Of a stretch of 64,000 nt of DNA, positions 24,559 to 35,219 are shown piece after piece. A program made the position numbers and the translations under genes. The notes under the pieces are model-generated. The model was not told where the DNA came from, made no database searches, and was given only the letters and a program-made list of their open reading frames with translations. Each line of letters begins with the position of its first letter. Positions within the stretch are counted from its first letter, which is position 1. Origin of the DNA: Pollenia angustigena (Eukaryota; Arthropoda; Insecta; Diptera; Polleniidae); NCBI GenBank assembly GCA_930367215.1, contig OV884056.1, positions 278,114,067 to 278,178,066 on the forward strand, given 5' to 3'.

Positions 24559-25131
24559 AGCTGGAGGTCCATAACACGCGTTTTCGCCTCCACGCAGCGC
24601 ATGATTTTATAACCTTACTTGCGTTCTACGTTTCAAGTTACATGCAACGCTTTTTATGCAGCAGCAGCACAAGTAAAAATAAAATTTAGGCCCTAAATTT
24701 GTAAAACGCAACGCAATGACAAAAATAACATTGAAAGCAAAAACAATGTTAAAAATTTGTCAAAATTTTGTTGTTGCTTTCTACAGAAATACATATTGCG
24801 TTTTAAAATTATCAACGCCACAAGATATGCAGCGTTTAAAATTCAATATAAATTTCTATAGAAATATTTTCGATTTTGTTTTTCTTTCAATATAATTTTT
24901 GGCGTTGAGTTTGCGTTTTACAAATTTAGGGCCTTAATTTGTCAAAATCAGCTGATTTGTTCGAACGCTGCTTGTGACGCTTACAAAAGTAGAAAGTAAA
25001 CCTCCTTTTCGCCTCAATGCATCTACGCTTTTGTCCATGTAACTTACTACGCATAACTACACAGATTCTACTTTTTTTAAAGCTGCGTATGCTGCGAAAA
25101 AGCGAGTGACGCGTGGTGTGGATCTCCAGCT
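24559..25131. mobile_element. MITE with TAA TSD (AGCTGGAG ends)
   Basis: Left agctggaggtccataacacg, right complement agctggagatccacaccacg, duplicated TAA at 24556-24558 and 25132-25134. 573 bp, GC-richer than the surroundings. It contains a fifth-level insertion (24689-24933). Confidence 0.75.
24689..24933. mobile_element. MITE with TTA TSD (GGCCCTAAATTTG ends)
   Basis: 245 bp. ggccctaaatttgtaaaacg at the left end matches the right complement exactly for 20 bases. TTA at 24686-24688 and 24934-24936. It is the innermost element of a five-level nest. The GGCCC tip resembles the foldback MITE at 33565-33782. Confidence 0.8.
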
Positions 25132-25435
25132 TAAAAGTAAAAAAAAAAACTTTGTTATTGTTGTAAAACTGTCAGAAAACGGAGTTGTACATACAAACTA
25201 CATAAATTCTGTGTTGCCGTTGGAAGTTTCTTATATAAATTCTTTTTCTATACATTTTGTGATTTTGGTGTTTAAGAAAAATGTTCTTTTATCAGTTTTT
25301 TCTTATAAGCGTTTTTCTTATATGAAACCTTTTTTGTTAGAAAAATCGCAAAAGAGACATGGTGTTTTTAAAAATGTTTCTTATAAGCGTTTTGTTCTTA
25401 TATGAGATGTTCTTATATCCGAATAATACTGTGGA

Positions 25436-25649
25436 AGATAATTCAACGACACCAAAAATTGCCGAACTTGTTGCAATGGAGAAATACTTAAAGAGGGACA
25501 GCGGTTGTTCTATAGGCAAAATTGTACGCAGAAGTTTGGCTGAAGATGGAAGGTCTGCAAGCGCCTTTCAAAAATCCAAAGTTGTATCGGATTATTTAAG
25601 AATTAGGGATTTTACGATGCCCTTAAGTAATACAACGATATGGAGTTAA
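25436..25649 (+). other. Short unrecognised open frame
   Basis: About 70 codons (EDNSTTPKIAELVAMEKYLK...) with balanced composition, unlike the Phe/Lys-rich chance frames nearby. It lies between the end of the Tigger-like insert and the end of the hAT-like element, so it may be the last remnant of that element's protein. I do not recognise a domain. Confidence 0.3.
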
Positions 25650-26391
25650 GATGAAAACTCCATCTCCTCCATAGTGGATTTGAGAAAAAATAAAGAATAA
25701 AATGGAAGCTTTTCCATAGTAGTACTTAAATAGTATCTTATTTAAAATATGCATTTTTTTAAATAATTTTTTTATTCGTTATTCTCATCGATTAATCGAA
25801 TAATTTAACAGATTTAATCGTTTGATCGAACGAACAAAAACAATTATTTGCATTATTCGAACAAAACTGAAAGGCGAATAATTGACAACTCTATTTAATA
25901 CATATCATATAGATATTACTCTTAAAACATTCGAACTATCGGCACAGCCGAATATATCACTCTAACTTGTTTTCATTAAAATGTTTAGACAAATATATAG
26001 AATCTATTAACTTTTTCCTGGTTACGTATACAACTTGTATGAATATATTGTTTTGTATAGCAATATTTCAAGAAAAAGTAGATAAGATTTACGATATAGT
26101 GATATTTACTTTTTGTTTTAACAAGTAATATTTATTGTATTTGTTTAGTTATTGAGAGTTACAAATACAAAAACAAATTATGGCTGACTTCCAAAACGTA
26201 TTGATGCAAAGTTAGCATACAATTATGCTGCGGTATTTATTCCGTATACATATGCATAGTTTTAAAACTTTGCAATTATATACCATGTTTATTTTGATGT
26301 TATGAAATGTAAGTGATGCAATGTATCTTTTTAACTAAACAGCTGTTTGTGTTATTTTGCCAATTAATTTTTGTTGGTTATAATATCTGAA

Positions 26392-27594
26392 ATGGAAGCA
26401 GCGTTTAAAATTTGCGTGGAGGAATTTTTTAATTTAACAGAGAGTTCAAATGGAAACTCTATAAAAAATTCTGCGGCTTTAATTCAGCATATTAAAAGGA
26501 GAAGAAATGTCCTATTAGCGTCCAAAGAAACACGTCAAAAAAGAAAGGTGCCAAAAGCTGTTAATTTCTGGGAAGTAATATCAAAAATGCCGGACGACGT
26601 ATTTAGCAGCCACTTTAGAATGAAAATTGGAACGTTTAAGGTAATGCCTTAAGCGTTTGCAATTATTCAGTTGCTAAAACTTACTGTTTTTCAGGTATTG
26701 AAAAATATGCTGGAGCCTTTGTGGCCAAGACGCAACACTGGCCGGCCTTGTTTGCCCTTGACCAAATCCATGTACGTTACCCTGTGGAAACTGAGCAATC
26801 GATTTGATATAGGAGCGGCAACGGCGTACAGGTCTTTTATAAAAACCCTTAACGTAATTTTGTTATTAAGGAATAAAATAATAGCATTTCCATCGACCCC
26901 AATTACTCAAAAAGTAATAATTGAACAGTTCCGAGCAAGCCGCGCAATTCCGTTCCCTTCTGTTCTTGGGTGCATAGATGGAACCCACATCCGCATTTCG
27001 CAACCAGTAAAGGACAGCATAAGTTACTATAATAGAAAAGGGACATTTTCTATAATTGTCTATAATTTCGATAGTAAGATGCGATTCATAGATGCTTTTG
27101 TTGGATATCCCGGAAGATGCCATGATGCTTCGGTGTGGCATAATAGTCCAATTCGAAAGGCAATCATCTCAAAAACGATAAAAATATCACCTGAATGTCA
27201 TTTGTTGGGGGATGGCGCGTATCCCCTAGAGATATTTTTAATGACGCCTTATAAGGACAATGGACACCTCACCCAGGAACAAAAAAAGTTCAACTACGTT
27301 CTGAGTTCAACAAGGGTTTTTGTAGAGCAGGCTTTCGGAATATTAAAGAAAAAATTCAGAATTTTAAATTACCTTGAACTACAGAACATAGCTTTGGCAA
27401 AAAAAATTATCATGGCATGTTTGATACTTCACAACTGTATTATAGATAATGAGAACTCAAATGTAGATGATATGGAAGCGATAGATGAAGACAGTAGTTT
27501 AAGCGTAGATATTGGCGATAATACACGTGCACATTCACAAAAGGAGGAAGCCAAGAGAAAGCGGATTGAATTGACAAGGCTTATTTCAGCTTAG
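26392..27594 (+). CDS. Harbinger transposase (HARBI1-like, DDE_Tnp_4)
   Basis: Predicted 382 residues from two exons, 26392-26640 and 26695-27594. The 54-bp intron has gt...tttttcag borders, phase 0. The in-frame Met at 26392 is preferred over 26371 because it starts the conserved-looking EAAFKICVEEF. The catalytic core is visible in exon 2: GCIDGTHI (Asp about residue 178), GYPGRCHDASVW, GDGAYPL (Asp about 256) and VEQAFGILKKKFR (Glu about 294). The tail ALAKKIIMACLILHNCI is the usual C-terminal helix of this family. The N-terminal 80 residues are basic (KRRRN, RQKRK) and probably contact DNA or the partner. Function: cut-and-paste transposase acting in the nucleus on the element's TIRs. No frameshift or stop. 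Confidence 0.9.
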
Positions 27595-27695
27595 AAGGAA
27601 ACATTTATAAATTGTATGGATAATTCTGTAACAAATTTTCGGTGATGAAATTGCTAATTTTATAATTTATTTTATTTATTCACATATGTACATTA

Positions 27696-28069
27696 GGGTG
27701 ATGACTTATTGCATTTTTTGTAAATATGCTAGCTCCATTTCCAAAATCGAGTAGGGCATGAAAAAAATCAAGAATTGCAATTTAACTTTTTCGCGATCGG
27801 TAAAAAAATTCACACACCAAATGCATTAAAGTTTTGTGCATACCGTATTTTTTTATGTAATAAATAATAAGAGATTAAAACTATGTAAATCATCACTTTT
27901 TTTTAATTAAAAAAAAAAAAAAATATACAAAACTGCAATGCATTAGGTGCGTGAATTTTTTTAACCATCGCGAAAAAGTTGAATCGCAATTCTTGTTTTT
28001 TTTTCATGCCCTACTCGATTTTGGAACTTTTGCTAACACATTTACCAAAAATGCAAAATGTCACCACCC
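27696..28069. mobile_element. 374-bp foldback MITE with TTA TSD
   Basis: Arms of about 140-150 bp are inverted copies: gggtgatgacttattgcatt on the left, complement gggtggtgacattttgcatt on the right, both running through 'aaaatcgagtagggcatgaa' and 'actttttcgcgat'. TTA at 27693-27695 and 28070-28072. It lies between the convergent stop codons of the two Harbinger genes, so it leaves both coding regions intact. Harbinger-class by target site. Confidence 0.85.
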
Positions 28070-28537
28070 TTATGTACATTCAAAAATTGATGACAAAAAA
28101 CAATTTATCAAAATATGTAAATTTTTCATTTTCTTTTATAGTTTTATTATTTCAGTCTTGAAATTCTTAAATTATTTAATAATAAAAAACACTTAAAAAG
28201 TTTTAAATTAAAATTAATTTTTAAATAAAAAAAATCCAAACGCTTTAAAGTAATAATTGTAAATAAGGTACATACATATATCGTAGGTCAATTCGATTTT
28301 AAACATAGAAAAAAAATGTAAATCTATAAACGTAAATTATTTCACAGGTAAATTCATTTTGAAATTAAAAAACACTTTCTATCAATAAAAGTGTTTTATG
28401 TGACATAAATTATGTCACAAAATTATTTGTTTCTTTAGATAAGGCACATCAAATCTTAAAATATGTATTAAAATTTTAAATTAATTTTTGGCACAGCACA
28501 AAATTAGGGTTATAAAATAACTTTTAGTACATTGAAA

Positions 28538-29215
28538 TTAAATCGGGTGAACCATGTCACTTAGAAGAAAGCGTAAATTGTGCATTTCTTCCAATTTTTG
28601 TCTTTCTATTTCCAGTTTTCTTTCTTCTATAAGATTTTGCAAAGACTCTTTATCGTTGTGCGCCTGTTGCTTTAAAAATTCTAGTACTTCACACTTCTTC
28701 TTTTTCGCAACAGGCTCTGGTGACGACAAAACTGTTTCTGGCAAACTGTTTTCCACTTGAGAATCGGGTAAAACTTCAAAAAGTGAGGTTTCCAAGTTTG
28801 AATCCGGGACAACAATGTCAATCCGGGAACCGTACACTTCATCCATTTCCTCAAAAAACTCCCAGGTTGTTGCTGCTTCCCCGGAAGTGTTGTTGCGTTT
28901 TTTGATTCTTTTATAGGTTACGCAAAAGTTTAAAAACTTTCTTGTAACATCGTCTCGTGACAATGGAAAGGCTTCGTCCACTTCCTTAATCTCGCGCAAG
29001 ACTTTCTCCCACAAAACAGTTCGCTTCTTGCGTTTCGCACAAAAATCTGCTTCATTGCGCAGTCTGGTGACAAGGAGCAGCTTTTTCTGGTCGTGTGTCC
29101 ATTTGTTTTCGCTAAAAAAAATAAATACGTATTAAAATTTGTATATACAAACAAGACTTTATTTGTCCGAATTTTTTAATTAAAATTGTTCAGCTTACCT
29201 TTGTGTATTGTTCAT
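28538..29215 (-). CDS. Harbinger Myb/SANT-like DNA-binding protein
   Basis: Predicted 196 residues. Exon 1 is 29199-29215 (MNNTQ plus two bases), the intron 29112-29198 has gt...ag borders on the minus strand, and exon 2 is 28538-29111. Joining restores one open frame. The N-terminal 110 residues look like a Myb/SANT or trihelix fold: spaced Trp at NKWTHDQKK, VLWEKVLREI and ATTWEFFEEM, with basic KRKKR and YKRIKKRNN. The C-terminal part is acidic and then a Lys/Glu-rich coiled-coil-like helix (EERKLEIERQKLEEM). In Harbinger elements such a protein helps the transposase enter the nucleus and bind DNA. Placement and orientation fit that role. Confidence 0.8.
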
Positions 29216-29464
29216 TTTTTTAATAATTTGTTTCAATTTTTTAGAAAATTAATCCGCGTGCTGCTTGTTTTTAGAAGTGTCAAAAATTATTTGTCGTAGC
29301 ATCAACTTTAAAACCGATGCCCTTCTTGCTTTTCTGCGGCGTTTATAATACTTGTTGACGACGTTTTGAAAAGCTATGCATTGTTAATTTTTTGTACTGC
29401 GGCGTTATGAAACACTATGCTTTGTTTGAATACAAAGCAATTGACGTTTTGGAAGTCAGCCTAT

Positions 29465-30854
29465 GCTCTCACTTAATGAAACGAGTAAAAACTTAAGGCC
29501 CAACCATACTACGCATAGCCTTGCTTAGCCCACTGTCAAAAATTAACATGTACAAGACAAAGTTATACTTTTAATAAAATAGTACCCATTTATTTTAACA
29601 AACAAAAATTTGAATTTAAGTTATTAAAGTTTTTTAAAGATATTTGAATAACAATAGACTGCATTTTATATATTTTTGTTGATGTTTTTTGTTTAAACTT
29701 TGATATTGTTACAAGTAGAACTGTTGCTTATAATTCTTTAGTTTTTCTAAAATCTTTTTGGATTAAGTTTCCTGACGATCTGGCCTAAGCAACCAGTGAA
29801 ATGCGCATAGAAATAGCTTATCCCATCAACAATAAATTTCAGTGTTTTATCACGAATAAAAATTTGGAATTAACGAATAACAAAATCTTTTAAATTAAAA
29901 TTTCGTATTTGCAAAAATTACTTTGACTTTTGTTTTAAGTAAATTAAAAAACGATTTTTTTAGTTTTTAGTGCATATTTTTTATTTTTTGAGTGCATATT
30001 TTAGAGTTTTTAAAAAAATATATAATATTATTAAATTATGATATTTCGATATCCATCGGATATCATTAACAAGGAATGAGTTACAAGTATATTCGTAAGA
30101 GACTTATTATTATCTGCACATTCAATATTGAAGGGATAATCGAAATATTATAATTTAATAAATATTATATATATTTTTTACAAATAATTGGCCTCGAGCT
30201 CGAAAAAACTATTTATTTTTATTAATAAAAAAAGGTCGAAGGAATACAAGTTAATTTAGTTCTTAGTAAATATTTTATGCGCATATTTTCGATTTTAAGG
30301 TGCATGAAAATCGCATCCCTAATGATTATCATCGGACAAAAAATAAGAAAGTTGCAATATAATAAGCAAAAACAAAAAATTTAAATTTTCAATAAAAAAA
30401 TGTTTGTTTCTTGGTTGTGTTGATTGGATTGAGATAAAGTTTAAAGAGACAATTTAATTTGTTAAAATAATTCTATTTGTGGTCAAAAATTTAATATTTT
30501 TCCTTTTGATTTATCCTCTTATGTTGCTATGACGTTACACGAATTTGCATCCAGCAGTATTTACCAATCATGGTCTGATCTTAATGGCGCTGATAATGCT
30601 TTTCCATTACTGCAAGACCTCAGTGAAATCTTTCACCTTGTTCGTCACAATGAAACAAGTCTAAAAAGTGTTGTTAAAAGTGCTCCTGTAATTACAGAAC
30701 ACCCATTTAGACTTCATATAATACTGATTTTTTTTATTTAATACATATAAACCTATGCCATAAAAGTCTTTATATTTGGAATTAAGTGAAAAGAATTTCA
30801 TATATCTTGAAGCGATTGGAGCAACCGCGTGTCCCTGTGTCCGAAACCTCTTTC
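29465..30854. other. AT-rich stretch with inverted repeat
   Basis: 30013-30178 is an imperfect inverted repeat of about 45-bp arms (aaaatatataatattattaa ... with gatatttcgat), a possible decayed MITE. Otherwise nothing recognised except the doubtful frame at 30484-30741. Confidence 0.45.
30484..30741 (+). other. Doubtful open frame, unrecognised
   Basis: Balanced amino-acid composition from about 30502 (PFDLSSYVAMTLHEFASS...) to the stop at 30739. Its 3' part could end at a donor gtaatt near 30687. No upstream acceptor or partner exon was found and no domain recognised. It may be a relic of an older element. Confidence 0.2.
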
Positions 30855-31225
30855 TTAAAGAATTTAACCCGAATTCAAATGATTTTCAGGAGGGGAATTT
30901 CTATTGGAGCCATGGTTAGCTATGAACCAATCATCCAAAAAATCTGTAGAGTTATTTCTGGTATTAAAAAACATAAATTTCAATACAGCGGTGAAATAAG
31001 TTTTAGCGTTTACAGTGAATTTCAGAAGGCTGCTAAGAATGGGATATAAAGCTAAGTTGGCAGACCGCAATATCTATATCTGCTACGGTTTTAGTCATAT
31101 ATAATAAATTTGCAAGAGTGGGCTTTTATGGGTGGGGGGGATTTAATTTATTAGTGTGATTTCTAGTCATATAAAACTGTGAAGTATTAAATTTTATTCT
31201 GATAGCATTATTTATTATGGTTTAA

Positions 31226-31740
31226 GGCGTACTATACTGTTTCCGGGAGTAGGGCTTATATGGGGCCTAGGGTAAATTATGGACGGATCTTAACGAAATT
31301 TTACAGCCTTATTTCTAGTTCTGTAAAACTGTGGTGTACCAATTTTTGTTATGATAGCGTTATTTTTTATGGTTTTAGGCGAACTAAATTGTTTTCCGGG
31401 AGTAGGGATTATATGGGGCCTAGGGTAAATTATGGACCGATCTTCACGAAGCTTCACAGTGTCATTTTTAGTCCTATAAAATTGCGATGCTCAAATTTTG
31501 TTATGATACCATTATTTTTTACGGTTTTAGGCGTACTAACCTGTTTTCCGGGTGTAGGGGTTATATGGGGCTTAGTGTAAATTATGGACCGATCTTCACG
31601 AAATTTCCCAGTATCATTTCTAGTCTTATTTACCTGTGACGTGCAAAAATATGTTATGATAGCAATATTAATTATGGTTTTATTCGTACTAAACCGTTTT
31701 CGAGGAGTAGGGTTTATATGGGGCCTAGGGTAAATTACGG
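31226..31740 (+). repeat. Tandem array, 152-bp period
   Basis: The landmark ggcgtact or its equivalent occurs at 31226, 31378, 31530 and 31683, spacings 152, 152 and 153. Each unit carries 'ttatatggggcctagggtaa', 'gaccgatcttcac' and 'tagtcctataaaactg' in fixed order. The same unit at similar spacing occurs in the INE-like elements at 17.4, 20.5, 44.8 and 48.9 kb. No protein is encoded. Confidence 0.8.
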
Positions 31741-32152
31741 ACGGATCGTCACGGAATTTGACAGCGTGGTTTCCAATCAAATAAAATGAATTTTTGCAGA
31801 ATCTTATATAATTCCGTGCATTTTTCCACCATTTATGTTAGTTTTTGTAACAAAATTATCAATTGTTTTTATGTGGTGGTTCCCCATTTTGATTCATAGC
31901 CCTGATCCTACTGAGCTGATTTTGCAGGATTTCAATCCTAAACTGCATAGGATAACTACAAGAAATTTGACACCAAGTTTGTTTATTTATTTTGAGTTTT
32001 TCGAAAGTGAGCGTGTTTTCAACAGACCGTCAAACGAACAGACAGATAGACATGGCTAAATCGACTTTGAATTATTCAAGAACCCAGAATATATATACTT
32101 TATGGGTTCTGAGATGAATAATAAAAAAGATTCACACGGAATAACAAACTTA

Positions 32153-32363
32153 GACAATATTTACATTATGCAATTAATGCCGCAACTTTCGCATGCAACT
32201 TTTTGTTTGTTAGCAAGAGGTGTAGGGAAGAAAACGGGGTTGAAGTAGTTGAGAAAATGCATGAAAAACATCTAAATGTAAATGTGAAAAGAGCTTCGTA
32301 GCAACTTCTTTAAAAGAAAATAGAAAAAAAACTCGGCGTTAATTGCATAGTCTAAATGCGGTC
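32153..32363. mobile_element. MITE with TTA TSD, related to 10361-10567
   Basis: 211 bp. Left gacaatatttacattatgca, right complement gaccgcatttagactatgca. TTA at 32150-32152 and 32364-32366. The host 'aaacttagtataccctc' of the INE-like element is neatly split. It shares the interior 'ttgttagcaagaggtgtagg' with the palindromic MITE in the solo LTR. Confidence 0.7.
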
Positions 32364-32405
32364 TTAGTATATCCTCTTCACAACTAATTGGGGTGGAGGG
32401 TATAC

Positions 32406-33561
32406 AAATTTATATAACCACTTTCTTAGAATAACCCTCGTTACTTGTCAATATTTTGTGCCAAACTTTTCAATTAAATAGGAATCAGATTTCATATTTT
32501 CCCCCAAAAACGATTTCTTGAAAACTGTTACCATGAAAAAGTTGCGATTAAATCATTTACCATAATTTTTTGCAAAAAAAAAAACATAAAATGTTCTTAA
32601 AACTTTTACTTAAATTTTGTCATTTCAGTTCGATTGAAATATCCTTCCTTCAATCATTTTTTATTTCAACATTAAGCAGCTGTATTAAAAAATTCTTTCA
32701 ATTACAAGCATTTCGTATCAGCCAATTTGGAAACTTTAGCAAAATAATATTTTTTGTATTCTGTTTTTTTTTTTTTATTCGAAACCAAGGAGGAGTAAAA
32801 AAATTTTTATAAGGATGTTTTTAAAAATTGTTATTAGTCTCACAAGTAAAAGTTTTGGTTTTATAAAGGAAAAAATTATTCTGCCAGTAAAAAAAATGCA
32901 GAAATGGTATGAAAAATATTTTATTATCCATAACTATTGTCATAAGAAAAATGAAAATAAACTCACTTACATTGATGGGTTATTGAAAAAAACTTTTAAA
33001 GAAACCCAAAGAAATGGATATAAAAGTATAGTTATGAGTGTCTTTATGGACAATATCAAAATAATGTTTCTAAAAACTGGACAATAGAATATAATTTACA
33101 AAGCAAAACATGATTTTTATTTTAAACTTCAAAATAAAAAGAAACTGTATTGAACTAATAGAGTAGATTACTTTAAAAACTACTTTTGGATATACATAAA
33201 TAAATAATTCCCATGACACCAGTGTTTAAAACACTTGTTCTGTTCACACATGAAATATACCTAAAGTATTAATAAATATAGCAGATTGAATGAACAAACA
33301 CACGGGTCAACATAACTTAAAAAAGAGTAAAATAAGCAAGAAGGTATAGTCGGTCATGGTTTATTATGGACCCAGCAAAACAATTTAATGTCATGAAGTT
33401 AAGTTTCATATAAAATGTTCATATTTATTCGAATGTGTATTCTAAGTTAAATTACAATTTTTTTTTATAGTGCATAGAAAATATTCCTGGAAAATATTGA
33501 AGGAATAAGACTATTAAAGTATACAAGCTTTTAAAAAAATATAATATGAAAAGTTATAAAA
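32406..33561. other. AT-rich stretch, nothing recognised
   Basis: Several Lys/Phe/Ile-rich frames (for example 32815-33087, 90 codons) but no domain, splice pattern or repeat border I can support. Confidence 0.4.
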
Positions 33562-33564
33562 TAA

Positions 33565-33782
33565 GGCCCGTTTTCACATCTTACCAATAGCTAAAGTTAG
33601 GATTTTATCGGCCGTATAAAGAGTGTTCCATTATTACAACTTTACTTTAACCTACTAGGTAGGATCAGCCTTAATTGACTTTATCGCTCACTTAAGGTAA
33701 AGTAAAGTTATAATAAGGGAACACTTTTTATAAGGCCGGTAAAAGTCTACTTTTAGCTATTGGTAAGTTTTGAAAAAGGGCC
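33565..33782. mobile_element. Foldback MITE with TAA TSD (GGCCC ends)
   Basis: 218 bp palindrome. Arms of about 95 bp: ggcccgttttcacatcttac and complement ggccctttttcaaaacttac, both with 'accaatagctaaa' and 'cggcc(g/t)tataaa'. TAA at 33562-33564 and 33783-33785. Harbinger-type target. Confidence 0.82.
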
Positions 33783-33916
33783 TAAATGTTACTCACCATG
33801 AGAAATAAATTCCCAGATTCTATTTCATATAAAAGTTTATCGTCTTATAGCAATTTTTGAGAGGGAATTTATGTGGGACATATGGTTAGATATTTTAGGG
33901 CATAGGGTTAGATATA

Positions 33917-35217
33917 CATAGAAAGAAAAACACTCGGGACGAATTAATTTCTTTATACTTACTTTAATTAAGAGTCGTACTCGAAAATTCAAATACAAAT
34001 AACACTAAAGCGTACTTAAAACAAACCTAAATTGGGTTTCTTTCGAAAATAAATCCCAGAATTTCTTAAAATAAGTACAAAATTCTTAAAAAAAGTCAAA
34101 AAAAAAAGATTAAACTTTTTGTTGGTAGTGCTACTCTTAGAGTAAAATTACAAAGTGAGAGTTTTAATCTCATTTAACTTATCAAAGTTTGTTGCAGACA
34201 CTACAACAACACCACACAAGTAGTGACAAACGATTTGCTTGATGTGTTGAGAAACAACAAAACAAGACGAAAACACATTATTTTCATTTTTAAAGAGTAA
34301 AATTGAGAACTCTTGCTCAGTGTTCGAAAAAAAACACTAAATATCGTTCTTTAATGTTCGGTTCGGTAGATTTGTGGAAAACACAAACGCTAATAGTGTT
34401 TGTGTAGAAATTCATTAAAAAAAATAACGTTTCCCTGTTTGTCATCTCTCGAACACAAAAATAATGCTGTTTTCATCATACTCAACAAATGATGAGAACA
34501 TTAAATTCCGTTCGGTTTTTTTTTAAATCCAGGAACTTCAATGTGTTCGGTTCGGCTCGTTAATGTTCGTCGCTTTTTTCTGATAAAAAAAAACCAAACA
34601 TTTTTTACAAAAACAAAATACACACACGAAAAAAACATTATAGAACATTAAAATATAATGTTTTTCTACAGTATCACTACAATTGTTCTGTTTTTTAACG
34701 AAGAACCGAACATTATATAATGTTATATAATGTTCGGTTCTTTCTTGAAAAGAGTTACGAACGGTATTAAGGTTTGTGTATGTTTACACAAACACTAAAA
34801 AAATATATATCGTTCTTCGGTGTGTGAGCCGAACGCTAAATAATGTACTTTTTATTTTCGAACACTGCTCTTGCTTCTCATTTAGTTTATATTTTCAGTA
34901 AACAAAACAAAATAAATTTCTCCGTCTAATTTCACTTTTGATGTTTCCCAGTACGAATTCGGGATTAAATCAACTTTATAATTCTTAAATCAAGCGCATT
35001 TTGATTCAATCTTATTTCTTCTTAAATCAATCTCATTTTCGGATTTTTTAAGTACGAATTCTGGATTTAGTATGGATAAATTGAGTATTTCACACTTGAA
35101 TAATCCGTACTTGAATCAAGCTTTCTGTACTTGATTCAAGGAAATCCGTACTCGCCGTACTATTATTACCGCTACGGATTGTTTTGAGTACGAATGGATT
35201 GATTTATCTTTTGAGTG
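33917..35217. mobile_element. TA-class element, copy with nested hAT MITE
   Basis: Left catagaaagaaaaacactcg after TA (33915-33916). Right ...cttttgagtg followed by TG. A second copy with clean TA on both sides is at 45132-46175, sharing 'cgaaaataaatcccagaatt' and a run of 'gtacgaattcgggatt'/'aatccgtacttgaatca' motifs near the right end. No transposase. Interrupted by a 550-bp hAT MITE at 34318-34867. Confidence 0.7.
34318..34867. mobile_element. hAT MITE (CAGTGTTCGAAAA) with perfect 8-bp TSD
   Basis: Ends cagtgttcgaaaa in inverted orientation. TSD ctcttgct at 34310-34317 and 34868-34875 is exact, and the uninterrupted target is seen in the sister copy near 45528-45540. 550 bp. The interior repeats 'atgttcggttcgg' and 'ttaatgttcg' motifs in both orientations, likely transposase-binding subterminal repeats. 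Typical hAT hallmarks, no coding frame. Confidence 0.88.
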
Positions 35218-35219
35218 TG

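Larger units (their letters stand above)
24223..25431. mobile_element. pogo/Tigger-like MITE
   Basis: Ends cagtatttatcggatataag and complement cagtattattcggatataag, flanked by TA (24221-24222) and TG. pogo/Tigger elements characteristically begin CAGTA(T/A)...TCG and target TA, so the class call is by termini. Repeats of 'ttcttataagcg' lie inside the right end. No transposase. Its middle is occupied by another MITE (24559-25131). Confidence 0.65.
23454..25893. mobile_element. hAT-like element, TAGAGTTGTCAA ends
   Basis: Left tagagttgtcaaccgattaa, right complement tagagttgtcaattattcgc. Subterminal regions are rich in cgattaatcga-type palindromes. Putative 8-bp TSD ataaatac / tttaatac matches at 6 of 8 positions, consistent with an older hAT insertion. 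The original core has been displaced by a TA-flanked element (24223-25431). A short frame at 25436-25649 may be a remnant of its own gene. Confidence 0.65.
20009..25975 (+). mobile_element. INE-1-like element expanded by nested insertions
   Basis: Starts at the TATACCC hairpin (20011 on) with the usual 'ccataaagtatatatattct' block and several 152-bp-type units (20460-20830). It proceeds to 'aaaccgcaaccaattttaat' at 21205, resumes with 'atgtctgtttttataaagat' at 23419, breaks again at 23453, and ends with 'aaacattcgaactatcggca' and the attcggc-like terminus by 25975. The two breaks are a CAG-flanked element (21209-23415) and a hAT-like element (23454-25893). The uninterrupted copies at 14934 and 16936 provide the reference order. 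Confidence 0.75.
26182..29461 (+). mobile_element. PIF/Harbinger transposon, apparently intact
   Basis: 3280 bp between 18-bp perfect TIRs, ggctgacttccaaaacgt (26182-26199) and its complement (29444-29461). Each is flanked by a 3-bp repeat tat (26179-26181, 29462-29464). It encodes two convergent genes, the standard Harbinger pair: a DDE transposase and a Myb/SANT-like protein. Both frames are open after splicing of one short intron each. Usual Harbinger targets are TTA/TAA, so tat is a small departure. A truncated 5' end of the same family is at 38031-38084. The genes are separated by a 374-bp foldback MITE. Confidence 0.88.
30855..32405 (-). mobile_element. INE-1-like element with 152-bp tandem array
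   Basis: The left terminal hairpin is missing (begins within 'aaatgattttcaggagggga'). The right TATACCC-type hairpin is present near 32370-32405. It carries the clearest internal array (31226-31740). Interrupted near its 5' hairpin by a 211-bp MITE (32153-32363). Frames spanning it are repeat shadows with no conserved protein. Confidence 0.75.

Noticed and set aside
32815..33087. 90-codon Lys/Ile-rich frame
   Set aside because: No recognisable domain, no neighbouring exon, no second copy; cannot be told from chance.
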